Positions 5,584 through 12,871 are shown, counted from the first letter of the stretch. The stretch is 16,184 nucleotides of DNA from Firmicutes bacterium UBA2116 (GCA_002331025.1 DCYG01000016.1:80799-96982); one strand, 5' to 3'. Numbers and translations: made by a program. The notes: generated from the letters alone by a model not told the origin.

Positions 5584-6018
5584 ATGCTTGTTAGAGGAAT
5601 TAGACGTGACGATTTAGATCAGATAACCGAAATAGAAAAAACGTGTTTTTCATTGCCTTGGTCAAGAGAATCATACGAAAGGGAATTAGACAACAAATTA
5701 GCTTATTACCAATGTGCTGAAGAAAACGGGATTATTATGGGATACATGGGGATGTGGCGCATCCTTGATGAGTGCCATATAACAAATGTAGCAGTACTTC
5801 CTCAGTACAGAAAAAAGGGAGTAGCTACGCATCTGATTAATAAAATGATCGAAATATGCAAGTGCTCCGAAATTACCCAAATGACTCTTGAAGTCAGAGA
5901 GTCCAATATACCTGCCATTAATCTATATAAAAAATTCGGATTTTTAGAGCATGGGAAAAGACCAAGATATTATCAGGCACCTATCGAAGATGCAATCATA
6001 ATGTGGAAAAGAATATAG
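5584..6018 (+). CDS. rimI: Ribosomal-protein-alanine N-acetyltransferase RimI (GNAT)
   Basis: This GNAT-fold acetyl-CoA-dependent enzyme (144 residues, normal length) is usually annotated as RimI, which acetylates the N-terminal alanine of ribosomal protein S18; the true substrate in Bacillota is less certain. Visible are the motif-A strand and acetyl-CoA loop VAVLPQYRKKGVATHL (69-84), the NIPAINLYKKFGF helix (motif B, about 109-121) and a RimI-like tail with RPRYYQAPIEDAIIMW. AAGGAGG directly overlaps the tsaB stop and fixes the ATG at 5584. The tsaE-tsaB-rimI order is a classic conserved cluster, which supports RimI over an unrelated GNAT. Confidence 0.9.
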   Translation: MLVRGIRRDDLDQITEIEKTCFSLPWSRESYERELDNKLAYYQCAEENGIIMGYMGMWRILDECHITNVAVLPQYRKKGVATHLINKMIEICKCSEITQMTLEVRESNIPAINLYKKFGFLEHGKRPRYYQAPIEDAIIMWKRI

Positions 6019-6030
6019 GACGGAGATAAA

Positions 6031-6876
6031 ATGAAAAGAAAAAACAGACGCAAGATGAAAAAGGCAATAATAACAGTTACAAGCTTATTAATAGTTTTAT
6101 TTGGAGCAATTTTTTTGATAGAAGGAAAAATTAATAATGAAAAGGAGCCGGAAGATGACAATCCCGTTGTTGAAAAGCCAAGGGATGAAGATCCGGCAGA
6201 GGAAAATCCTACAGAAGATCCAACTGAAAATCCAATATCAGAGAGACCGGGTGAAGAAACACCGGAAGAACCTGTTAATAATGATAATGACAATTTGATT
6301 TTAATTGAGAGTCCTGAGGTTTATGATGTATTAGTAAATAAAAAAAGAACTCTTTCAAAAACGTATGTACCTCAGGACTTAGTTAAATTAACCGAGGTTC
6401 CTACCGTGTTGGAGAATCCTGAAATTAATCAGCTTAGGGAAGTGGCATACAATGCATTAATTGAACTGTTTGAGGCAGCAAAGGAAGAGGAAAATTATGA
6501 ATTGTACGCGCGTTCAGGATACCGTTCATACGGTACACAAGAATCGTTATACAATTCGTATGTAGCCAATTGGGGAAAAGCGGCTGCAGATAAATTCAGC
6601 GCTAAGGCAGGTCAAAGCGAGCATCAGACCGGTTTGGCGATGGATATAACCTGCGAAGCCATGAACTTTCAGTTAGATGAGACATTCGGAGAAACCGATG
6701 AAGGAAAATGGGTTGCCGAAAATGCATACAGGTTTGGTTTTATAATCAGATATCCTAAGGGTAAAGAGGATGTAACAGGATATATGTATGAGCCGTGGCA
6801 TATAAGATATTTAGGAACTGAGTTAGCAAAAGAGGTTTATGAGTCAGGTTTGACTTTAGAAGAGTATTTTGAATAA
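6031..6876 (+). CDS. vanY: Membrane-anchored D-alanyl-D-alanine carboxypeptidase (VanY/M15B)
   Basis: This zinc peptidase removes the terminal D-Ala from peptidoglycan stem peptides outside the membrane. The 281 residues comprise a basic N-terminus, a transmembrane or signal-anchor helix at about 11-30, an acidic Pro/Glu/Asp-rich spacer at about 36-85 with short repeats such as NPTEDPTENP, and a VanY domain from about 115. Active-site motifs are SGYRSYGTQ (162-170), SEHQTGLAMD (196-205) with zinc ligands His198 and Asp205, and EPWHIRYLG (254-262) with catalytic Glu254 and zinc ligand His257. It starts 12 nt after rimI with a GGACGGAG site, so it is probably the last gene of the tsaE operon. 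A second ATG at 6055 would remove the first eight residues but keep the anchor. A large branched terminator follows. A vancomycin-resistance role is not implied: no vanHAX genes are near. Confidence 0.93.
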   Translation: MKRKNRRKMKKAIITVTSLLIVLFGAIFLIEGKINNEKEPEDDNPVVEKPRDEDPAEENPTEDPTENPISERPGEETPEEPVNNDNDNLILIESPEVYDVLVNKKRTLSKTYVPQDLVKLTEVPTVLENPEINQLREVAYNALIELFEAAKEEENYELYARSGYRSYGTQESLYNSYVANWGKAAADKFSAKAGQSEHQTGLAMDITCEAMNFQLDETFGETDEGKWVAENAYRFGFIIRYPKGKEDVTGYMYEPWHIRYLGTELAKEVYESGLTLEEYFE

Positions 6877-6882
6877 AAAAAT

Positions 6883-6955
6883 GAGATTCTTCGGGTACAC
6901 TCTTTGGATGACATGAATTGTGTCATCATAGGTGATAACGAAGAATCTCTTTTTT
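6883..6955. terminator. Branched bidirectional terminator between vanY and uppP
   Basis: An outer 11-bp stem GAGATTCTTCG (6883-6893) / CGAAGAATCTC (6939-6949) is followed by T6 on the plus strand and, after one base, by T7 on the minus strand. Inside it a second 7-bp stem GATGACA (6907-6913) / TGTCATC (6921-6927) is held by unpaired spacers. It can serve both converging genes. Confidence 0.85.
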
Positions 6956-6962
6956 GTACTCG

Positions 6963-7781
6963 TTATAACAGGTAAAAATACCCTAATACCAAAAATCCCA
7001 ATACTATTCTGTAATAACCGAATGCTTTGAAATCATGCTTTCTTATGTAATCCATCAAGAATTTAATTGCGAAAATTGAAACTACGTATGCAACCAATGA
7101 GCCTATTCCTAAAACCATCCATTCAAATCCGGAAAATGCAAAACCCGCTTTTAAAAGCTTAATCGCGCTTGCACCTAACATTGTCGGAACTGCCATAAAA
7201 AATGAAAACTCGGTAGCAACAAATTTGGATGTTCCGAGCAGCATGGCACCTATTATGGTTGAACCAGAACGTGAAGTTCCCGGAATTAATGCAAGGCATT
7301 GAAAAATCCCTATGGAAAAAGCTTTTAAATAGGTCATATCATTGAAATGATTTATTCTTGATCTTTTTCTTCCGGCTTCAATAACAACCATTATTACTCC
7401 GTAGACAACCAGAGCAAGTGCTACCGTAACAGGATTGTAAAAAAGATCAAAAATCAGGTCATCATATAGAACACCTACTACTCCTGAAGGTATAATAGCA
7501 ACAATTACTTTAAACCAAAGAGAAAAGGTATCTCTTTTTTGCTGTGACGTCTTTTGCTTTGCAAAAGGGTTAAGCTTAGTAAAATACAGCGTGATTACGG
7601 CTAAAATTGAGCCGAACTGAATTACTACTAAAAAAGTGTTGACAAATATATCTGAGAATTTCATTTTAATGAATTCATCAACCAAAATCATGTGGCCGGT
7701 ACTGCTTATAGGCAACCATTCGGTAATACCCTGTACAATTCCCAGTATAATCGCCTTTAATATTTCTATAAAAACAATCAA
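6963..7781 (-). CDS. uppP: Undecaprenyl-diphosphate phosphatase UppP (BacA)
   Basis: This polytopic membrane enzyme dephosphorylates undecaprenyl diphosphate to recycle the lipid carrier of wall synthesis; overproduction gives bacitracin tolerance in other species. Motifs are the first BacA signature GIVQGITEWLPISSTGH near the N-terminus and the second, PGTSRSGST, in the middle. About eight hydrophobic segments are visible. The start is taken as TTG at 7781, 6 nt after a perfect GGAGGT (complement of 7788-7793), giving 272 residues. The longer frame from 7799 also uses TTG but would contain that Shine-Dalgarno and would begin at the predicted transcription start. It has its own promoter and lies downstream of the htpG terminator. 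Confidence 0.95.
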   Translation of the reverse strand: MIVFIEILKAIILGIVQGITEWLPISSTGHMILVDEFIKMKFSDIFVNTFLVVIQFGSILAVITLYFTKLNPFAKQKTSQQKRDTFSLWFKVIVAIIPSGVVGVLYDDLIFDLFYNPVTVALALVVYGVIMVVIEAGRKRSRINHFNDMTYLKAFSIGIFQCLALIPGTSRSGSTIIGAMLLGTSKFVATEFSFFMAVPTMLGASAIKLLKAGFAFSGFEWMVLGIGSLVAYVVSIFAIKFLMDYIRKHDFKAFGYYRIVLGFLVLGYFYLL

Positions 7782-7808
7782 AATAATACCTCCAAACAAA
7801 TAATATTC

Positions 7809-7837
7809 AGTATATCAATATTATAATGTTTATTCAA
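7809..7837 (-). promoter_or_regulatory. Predicted uppP promoter
   Basis: On the minus strand TTGAAT (7837-7832), a 17-bp spacer and TATACT (7814-7809). Transcription would start near 7802, about 20 nt upstream of the TTG start at 7781, which supports the shorter uppP frame. Confidence 0.65.
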
Positions 7838-7883
7838 GAAGCACATGAAAAATTAAGTAAATTTTAATCTTTTAACAGAAGAA

Positions 7884-7894
7884 CAATAGGATAA
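7884..7894 (-). repeat. 11-bp repeat array C-left (1 clear unit)
   Basis: TTATCCTATTG, read on the minus strand from 7894 to 7884, matches the 11-bp consensus. The next 11 nt outward (7883-7873) are a poor match. Together with 7880-7883 the sequence is a perfect 10-bp inverted repeat of 7942-7951 across the htpG hairpin. Confidence 0.55.
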
Positions 7895-7898
7895 AATG

Positions 7899-7926
7899 AG
7901 GGGCACCCTTCATTCATTGTGCCCCT
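7899..7926 (-). terminator. Probable htpG terminator hairpin
   Basis: An 8-bp stem AGGGGCAC (7899-7906) / GTGCCCCT (7919-7926) has a 12-nt loop. On the minus strand it is followed after two bases by TTTT. It is 37 nt downstream of the htpG stop and is flanked on both sides by 11-bp repeat units. Confidence 0.6.
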
Positions 7927-7968
7927 TTAACAATTATTCAGCTATTGTTCTCCATTATTCTCCTATTG
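7926..7968 (+). repeat. 11-bp repeat array C-right (4 units) at the htpG 3' end
   Basis: The units are TTTAACAATTA (7926-7936), TTCAGCTATTG (7937-7947), TTCTCCATTA (7948-7957, one base short) and TTCTCCTATTG (7958-7968). The consensus C6, A8 and T9 are kept in all; G11 is present in the two that end ATTG. The CTA of the last unit is the htpG TAG stop. Confidence 0.65.
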
Positions 7969-9840
7969 CTCAATTAAATCATAAACATCATTAGCATACT
8001 GTACCGGGTCTTCTATTTGAAGTCCTTCAATCAATAAGGCTTGATTGTACAATACATTAGACAACTTCTTTAATTTCTCTTTATCATTGTCATATGCATT
8101 TTTGATCTTTTCAAACATTTGATGCCCTGTATTTATTTCAAGTATTTTTTCTGCACTTATGTCTTTCCCTGTGCTGTCCGGCATTGATTTCAGAATCTTT
8201 TCCATTTCGATAGATAATTCACCTTCTGTCGCGAGGCATACAGGGTGAGTTTTTAACCTTTTAGATGCTTTTACCTCTTTTATTTTACCTGATAAAGCTT
8301 CCTTCATGAAATTGAATATATCTTTATTTTCGTCATCCTGCTTTTCTTCTTCGTCAGTTTTTATATCCAAATCAGAGCTTGAAATATTTTTAAATTCCTT
8401 ATCCTTGTAGTTCATAAGGACCTTTATGGCAAATTCATCAATTTCATCTGTAAAGTACAATATTTCGTATCCTTTATCTGACAAAAGCTCACTCTGCGGT
8501 AATTTTGACAGGGTGTTTACATTTTCGCCTGTTGCATAGTAAATGTATTTTTGATCTTCTTTCATGCGGGATATATATTCATCAAGTGTAACTAATTTTT
8601 TTTCTGTTGATGAATAGAACATAACTAAATCCTGAAGGTCTTCCTTATTAGCTCCCCATTCGCTGTACAATCCGAATTTTAGTGTCTTACCAAAATTACG
8701 GAAGAATTCTTCGTATGTTTCCCTTTCATCATTTAAAAGTGATAACAGTTCACTTTTTATTTTGTTTTTTATGTTTTTTGCTATAAATTGAAGCTGTTTG
8801 TCATGCTGCAATATTTCTCTTGATATATTCAAAGATAAATCCGCGGAATCAACCAAGCCTTGTACAAAGCTGAAATAATCAGGAAGCAGATCTCCGCACT
8901 TGTTCATTATCAGCACGCCGTTGGAATAAAGCTCAAGCCCTTTTTCGAATTCTTTTGTGTAGAAGTCAAAAGGAGTTCTTGAAGGAATATATAGTATTGC
9001 ATTGTAACTCACTAATCCTTCAGCACTGATGTGTGTATATTTTAAAGGGTTATCAAAACCAAAATGTTTTTCTTTATAGAAATTTTCATAATCTTCAGGT
9101 TTTAATTCACTCTTATTTCTTCTCCAGATAGGAACCATGCTGTTTAATGTTTCATCTTCCTGATAATCTTCATATTCGTTTTCGGTTCCTTCTTTTAATC
9201 TTCTTTTCTTAACCATCATTTTTATAGGATACTTAATGAAATTAGAATATTTTTTAACTAAAGATTTGATGTGATATTCATCAAGGAATTCATCATAATC
9301 AATATCTTCTGTATTTTGTTTTACATTAATTATAATGTCGGTACCTGCTTGTTCTTTTTCACAAGAGGTTATAGTATAGCCGTCAGCGCCTGCAGAAACC
9401 CATTTATACGCTTCGCTGCTTCCCATTGGTTTACTGATGACCGTTACCTTTTCAGCAACCATAAATGCAGAATAAAAGCCTACTCCGAATTGCCCGATTA
9501 TATCGACACCATCCTTGATCTCATTGTTTTCTTTAAAATCAAGTGAGCCGCTTTTTGCAATAGTTCCAAGGTTAGAATCTAATTCTTCCCTTGTCATTCC
9601 TATTCCTGTATCGGATATTTTTAAAATTCGTTCATCTTCATTAACGGTAATTCTTATGTAAAAATCATCCTTGTTAAAATCGATGCCGTTATCCGTCAGT
9701 GATTTGTAATAGCTTTTATCTATAGCATCGCTTGCATTTGAAATAAGTTCCCTCAGAAATATTTCCTTATGGGTGTAAATTGAATTGATCATTAAATCCA
9801 ACAATCTTTTAGATTCAGATTTGAATTGTTTTTTAGCCAT
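7963..9840 (-). CDS. htpG: Molecular chaperone HtpG (Hsp90)
   Basis: HtpG is the bacterial Hsp90, a cytoplasmic ATP-dependent dimeric chaperone. The 625-residue product is full length, with an N-terminal GHKL ATPase domain (about 1-230), a middle domain and a C-terminal dimerisation domain. ATP-site motifs are ELISNASDAIDK (31-42, Glu31 catalytic), DTGIGM (77-82) and GQFGVGFYSAF (116-126). There is an acidic, Lys-rich stretch around 490-510. The ATG at 9840 is preceded by GGAAGGATG. A CIRCE operator and a good housekeeping promoter lie just upstream, so HrcA-controlled heat-shock expression is expected. The stop codon and last residues (IEQ) fall inside an 11-bp repeat array. Confidence 0.97.
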   Translation of the reverse strand: MAKKQFKSESKRLLDLMINSIYTHKEIFLRELISNASDAIDKSYYKSLTDNGIDFNKDDFYIRITVNEDERILKISDTGIGMTREELDSNLGTIAKSGSLDFKENNEIKDGVDIIGQFGVGFYSAFMVAEKVTVISKPMGSSEAYKWVSAGADGYTITSCEKEQAGTDIIINVKQNTEDIDYDEFLDEYHIKSLVKKYSNFIKYPIKMMVKKRRLKEGTENEYEDYQEDETLNSMVPIWRRNKSELKPEDYENFYKEKHFGFDNPLKYTHISAEGLVSYNAILYIPSRTPFDFYTKEFEKGLELYSNGVLIMNKCGDLLPDYFSFVQGLVDSADLSLNISREILQHDKQLQFIAKNIKNKIKSELLSLLNDERETYEEFFRNFGKTLKFGLYSEWGANKEDLQDLVMFYSSTEKKLVTLDEYISRMKEDQKYIYYATGENVNTLSKLPQSELLSDKGYEILYFTDEIDEFAIKVLMNYKDKEFKNISSSDLDIKTDEEEKQDDENKDIFNFMKEALSGKIKEVKASKRLKTHPVCLATEGELSIEMEKILKSMPDSTGKDISAEKILEINTGHQMFEKIKNAYDNDKEKLKKLSNVLYNQALLIEGLQIEDPVQYANDVYDLIEQ

Positions 9841-9864
9841 TTTATCATCCTTCCCTAAAACGTA

Positions 9865-9891
9865 TTAGCACTCTGAAGTTATGAGTGCTAA
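9865..9891. promoter_or_regulatory. CIRCE operator (HrcA binding site) of htpG
   Basis: TTAGCACTC-N9-GAGTGCTAA is a perfect CIRCE inverted repeat with 9-bp arms (9865-9873, 9883-9891). It spans the predicted transcription start and early leader of htpG. HrcA represses such promoters until heat shock. Confidence 0.95.
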
Positions 9892-9895
9892 ATCT

Positions 9896-9923
9896 ATTTT
9901 AACAAAGGACCTTAATTTGTCAA
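9896..9923 (-). promoter_or_regulatory. htpG promoter
   Basis: On the minus strand TTGACA (9923-9918), a 16-bp spacer and TAAAAT (9901-9896). Transcription would start near 9889, inside the CIRCE element. The promoter lies in the short gap after the SpoIID/PG-binding operon; no terminator is visible between them, so read-through into htpG is possible. Confidence 0.75.
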
Positions 9924-9941
9924 GAGCTAAATGACATTAGT

Positions 9942-11354
9942 TTATGCTGTGCTATTATTTTGTAAACTTTGATAAACATTTACTAATGCATTCCATGTAT
10001 TTTCGTCAACTACACCGGTGGGAGTAAGGCCTTCCATATTTTGAAATGCAATAACAGCATTTCTGGTATCGGCATCAAATATTCCTTCTGCTTCAATCGG
10101 CGGTATATCAGGAAATTGTGTAGATAAATATGCAAGCATGACCTCCAATATGAATATTCCGGGATAATATATTCCCATGCCTTCACTGTATTCTAATCCT
10201 AAATAATTTATGCTCGGTAAATATATTTCCTCAACCGGTAAATTTATCAAAATGCCGTAAGCTGTACTGTACAATGCATTCCATGTTTGCTGGTCAACGA
10301 TTCCTGAGGGTGGAAGTCCCATGAGTGTTTGAAACGCTCTGACTGCTTCTGTTGTTTCGGGACCGTAATAACCGTCTATTTGTACGGTTGGAATCGTCGG
10401 ATAAAATATAGATAGCAAATCTAAAAAATATTGAATTAAAACTACTATGGGTCTGTTTCCTCCTTCCAAAATAATTGATGAATACAGTTCAATTAAATCG
10501 CGTATCAAAAGTCCTTCCGAAGTTAATTCGCCCAGGCGTGTTACGGCTATATAAATACGTCTTATATAATACCAGGTTTCTTCATCCACTATGCCTGTAG
10601 CAGGCAAACCAAACACTTCCTGAAAAGTTCTTACGGCATTTGCCGTCTGCTCATCATAGTATCCGGTTATAGTAATTTTAGGTATAGCGGGATAATTATC
10701 CGATATTCTGTTTAACGAATGCTGCATTCTGAAAACTACAATTCCGGAATCGCCAATGGTTAAAGGACTTCCGGGATAAGTTCCTGCAATTACACCGGGT
10801 GCTGTACTTTGCTCTATTCTGATATTATCTCCATAATAATATCTGAGGATATCTAAAGCGTCGTATCCCTGATTAGCTAATTCGACTGTTCCCCATTGGG
10901 CCATACCGTTGCACTGTGCAATTCTCCCATCACAAAATGTTGTAAACAGCGGTTCTATATGCCCCTCCTGAACAACATATTGGTCAAACATTTCATTTGC
11001 AATATTTGATATGGTATCAAAAATACCTCTGCCGTGCACATATGCCTGGTCATAGGCAGTTGAGCTGGTAATATCAAAGTCGTAACCTCTGCTTCTGTAC
11101 CATTCTGTAAAAATTCTGTTCATAGCAACAGAGTTAATGGCATATAAATTTGCCCTGATTGCTTCTTCAGGCCATGTAGGGTACAGTTCACTTGAACCGA
11201 CGTTTTTAATATAGTCTAAATAGGGGACCGTTACATTTAAAGCGTTTGGATCGTCCGGTGCTCCTAAGTGTACGGTTATTTCTACGGGAAAGGGAACTAT
11301 CAAATGAGGCAGCATATCAGCCGGAAGATTAAAATCAGTTAATTCTTGAATCAT
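9942..11354 (-). CDS. SpoIID-like domain protein with three peptidoglycan-binding domains
   Basis: The 470-residue product has a SpoIID/LytB-type domain at about 40-180 (YPTWPEEAIRANLYAINSVAMNR at 58-80, with the Pro-Glu-Glu that carries the catalytic Glu in SpoIID transglycosylases; CDGR-CNGMAQWGT at 141-155; RYYYG at 171-175). Three PG_binding_1 domains follow, with hallmarks GYYDEQTANAVRTFQ (231-245), GYYGPETTEAVRAFQ (338-352) and GIFDADTRNAVIAFQ (434-448), each followed by a G-PxxGxVDxxTW segment. SpoIID cleaves glycan strands during spore engulfment. No signal peptide or membrane anchor is visible, so the product would stay in the cytoplasm, or in the mother cell or forespore. The start has GAGGTT 6 nt upstream and lies 12 nt after the preceding gene. 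It is the last gene of a three-gene operon. The exact role is unknown. Confidence 0.85.
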   Translation of the reverse strand: MIQELTDFNLPADMLPHLIVPFPVEITVHLGAPDDPNALNVTVPYLDYIKNVGSSELYPTWPEEAIRANLYAINSVAMNRIFTEWYRSRGYDFDITSSTAYDQAYVHGRGIFDTISNIANEMFDQYVVQEGHIEPLFTTFCDGRIAQCNGMAQWGTVELANQGYDALDILRYYYGDNIRIEQSTAPGVIAGTYPGSPLTIGDSGIVVFRMQHSLNRISDNYPAIPKITITGYYDEQTANAVRTFQEVFGLPATGIVDEETWYYIRRIYIAVTRLGELTSEGLLIRDLIELYSSIILEGGNRPIVVLIQYFLDLLSIFYPTIPTVQIDGYYGPETTEAVRAFQTLMGLPPSGIVDQQTWNALYSTAYGILINLPVEEIYLPSINYLGLEYSEGMGIYYPGIFILEVMLAYLSTQFPDIPPIEAEGIFDADTRNAVIAFQNMEGLTPTGVVDENTWNALVNVYQSLQNNSTA

Positions 11355-11366
11355 AAAATAACCTCG

Positions 11367-12284
11367 CTATTCTCCTATTAATGTACCCGGATATTGACCT
11401 ATCGGTCTGTAACTCGAAAATCTCATTTGGCGATAAACATCAACAATTTCGCTCCAGGTTTCTTCATCTATCATACCGGTGGGTTCGATACCACTTAATC
11501 TCTGAAATTCTGTTACAGCAGTTGTCATTTGTGCATCAAATAATCCGCTTGTATTTACGGGAGGAATACTTAGTATTATTGATGATATATATGACAGAAA
11601 AAGCTGCATTATAAATACATTTGCGCCTTCAGAGCCCTCAATTAATACTACACCTGGATATAACAATGCAGGAAGTGATATAGCAGAGGAGGGCAGTGTT
11701 TCAAGTATCCCCAATATATAACTGTACATAAGATTCCATGTTTCATCATCTAACAATCCGGTAGGAGGTAAGCCCATTACTCTCTGAAATTGACGTATTG
11801 AATATTGAGTTTCGTTATCCAGTATACCGTTAATATCTACCGCGGGTATCGCATCATAATACACAGATAAAACGTTGAGAAAATATTGTGCAAGCTGAAT
11901 TGTCGGAAAAACTTCATTAGTTCCGGGCTCGGGTATATTTTCCTGATAAATTTCTATTGGAATAATTACTTCAGAAGAGGAAGAAGCCAATCTCCTTACT
12001 GCTTCATAAATTCTTTTTATTTCAAACCATGTTGCTTTGCCTACGGTTCCTGTAACGGGTAATTGAAAAATCCTTTGGAAATTTCTTACTGCTGTTTCCG
12101 TAGATTCATCAAATACCTGATCTACCGGATACAACCTTGGAATATCCGGATAATTAACAGAAATTACATTTAATTCATTCTTTAAAGTAAGTACATGTTC
12201 ATTAATATCACCTAATTGAAGTTCTCCCGGAAATGGAGTATCAATTACAACAATTGGTGATACATTGGATATTCTTACACTCAT
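11367..12284 (-). CDS. Protein with three peptidoglycan-binding domains
   Basis: The 305-residue product consists of three PG_binding_1-type domains at about 22-95, 124-195 and 218-292, marked by ETAVRNFQ...LPVTGTVGKATW, YSIRQFQ...LPPTGLLDDETW and TTAVTEFQ...IEPTGMIDEETW. It parallels the last 280 residues of the next gene domain by domain, including linkers (IKRIYEAVRRL versus IRRIYIAVTRL), so the whole three-domain array was duplicated. There is no enzymatic domain and no signal peptide. The C-terminus ends QYPGTLIGE, resembling the FPGELQLGD / YPGSPLTIGD sequence that opens each array, as if a further unit had been cut off. AAAGGAG lies 6-7 nt before the ATG. It is the middle gene of the operon. 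A structural spore-wall or cortex-binding role is inference. Confidence 0.82.
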   Translation of the reverse strand: MSVRISNVSPIVVIDTPFPGELQLGDINEHVLTLKNELNVISVNYPDIPRLYPVDQVFDESTETAVRNFQRIFQLPVTGTVGKATWFEIKRIYEAVRRLASSSSEVIIPIEIYQENIPEPGTNEVFPTIQLAQYFLNVLSVYYDAIPAVDINGILDNETQYSIRQFQRVMGLPPTGLLDDETWNLMYSYILGILETLPSSAISLPALLYPGVVLIEGSEGANVFIMQLFLSYISSIILSIPPVNTSGLFDAQMTTAVTEFQRLSGIEPTGMIDEETWSEIVDVYRQMRFSSYRPIGQYPGTLIGE

Positions 12285-12295
12285 ATTATGCTCCT

Positions 12296-12754
12296 TTAAT
12301 TGGTTATATCAAGTGGTATAGATGGAATTACGACAGTCTGACCACCTTCTTCATTTGCCCCCTGTGCTGTTGGAATGAGATTTATTCTGTAGGTTGTGGT
12401 TACATCAGGAAAAACTCTTACATCAAGTACATTTGTGGTATAATAACCGATTGCCTGAACTCTTATATTGTATGTTGTAAATTCATATTCTCTTTCTCCG
12501 CGCATAACAGGCAGTGTAATTAAGGGAGAGTTTCCGCTTCTGTCGGTAACAAGATGAAATAAAACATTTTCTTCACCGGTTTCATTTATATTGTATACAG
12601 TAATTATTGCATCAGGTACAGGGAGGGCACCCGAAGCCGTATATACTACAGTTGAAATATATCCTACCGAGTCTTCTTCAGGTTGAGCCGGTATTTCTAA
12701 TTTTTTTGACATCATATTTTTTACTTTGTACGATTTTGTATTATTGACATTCAT
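12296..12754 (-). CDS. Carboxypeptidase-regulatory-like beta-sandwich protein
   Basis: The 152-residue product has a single domain resembling the carboxypeptidase regulatory-like (transthyretin-like) fold at about 30-125: GYISTVVYTASGALPVPDAIITVYN, a TDRSGNSPLITLP turn, then YNIRVQAIGYYTTNVLDVRVFPDVTTTYRINLIP. Such domains are non-catalytic binding or spacer modules. The N-terminus (NVNNTKSYKVKNMMSKKLE) is basic but not hydrophobic, so no signal peptide is seen. AGAGGTG lies 8 nt before the ATG at 12754; the Met codons at 14-15 (MMSKKLE) are alternatives with a poorer site. It is the first gene of the operon with the two peptidoglycan-binding proteins (11-nt gap to the next). I cannot name a specific function, and no clean sporulation sigma-factor promoter could be assigned upstream. 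Confidence 0.7.
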   Translation of the reverse strand: MNVNNTKSYKVKNMMSKKLEIPAQPEEDSVGYISTVVYTASGALPVPDAIITVYNINETGEENVLFHLVTDRSGNSPLITLPVMRGEREYEFTTYNIRVQAIGYYTTNVLDVRVFPDVTTTYRINLIPTAQGANEEGGQTVVIPSIPLDITN

Positions 12755-12842
12755 AGCAACACACCTCTCAAGTTATTTAACCTGTTTAATAATCAATATA
12801 TGCATTAAAAAAAAATATGATTAAAATAAACTTATATAAATG

Positions 12843-12871
12843 TTGACTTTGTTCCCAAAATTTATTATTTT
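12843..12871 (+). promoter_or_regulatory. Predicted promoter of the carboxyltransferase operon
   Basis: TTGACT (12843-12848), a 17-bp spacer and TATTTT (12866-12871), about 40 nt upstream of the TTG start codon. The rest of the divergent gap (12755-12911) is AT-rich, with an A9 run, and shows nothing else I can name. Confidence 0.5.

Noticed and set aside
7782..7799. Longer uppP frame from TTG 7799
   Set aside because: It would contain the GGAGGT site within its own coding sequence and begin at the predicted transcription start; TTG 7781 has ideal spacing.
11355..11366. Frameshift or nonsense break between the two PG-binding genes
   Set aside because: Both genes have complete domains, proper starts and Shine-Dalgarno sites, and the SpoIID-like domain starts afresh in the downstream gene.
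12781..12820. Sigma-E/sigma-K sporulation promoter for the PG-binding operon
   Set aside because: TCATATT and CATATATT resemble the two boxes, but the spacing (11 bp) is about three bases too short and the A9 run makes such matches likely by chance.
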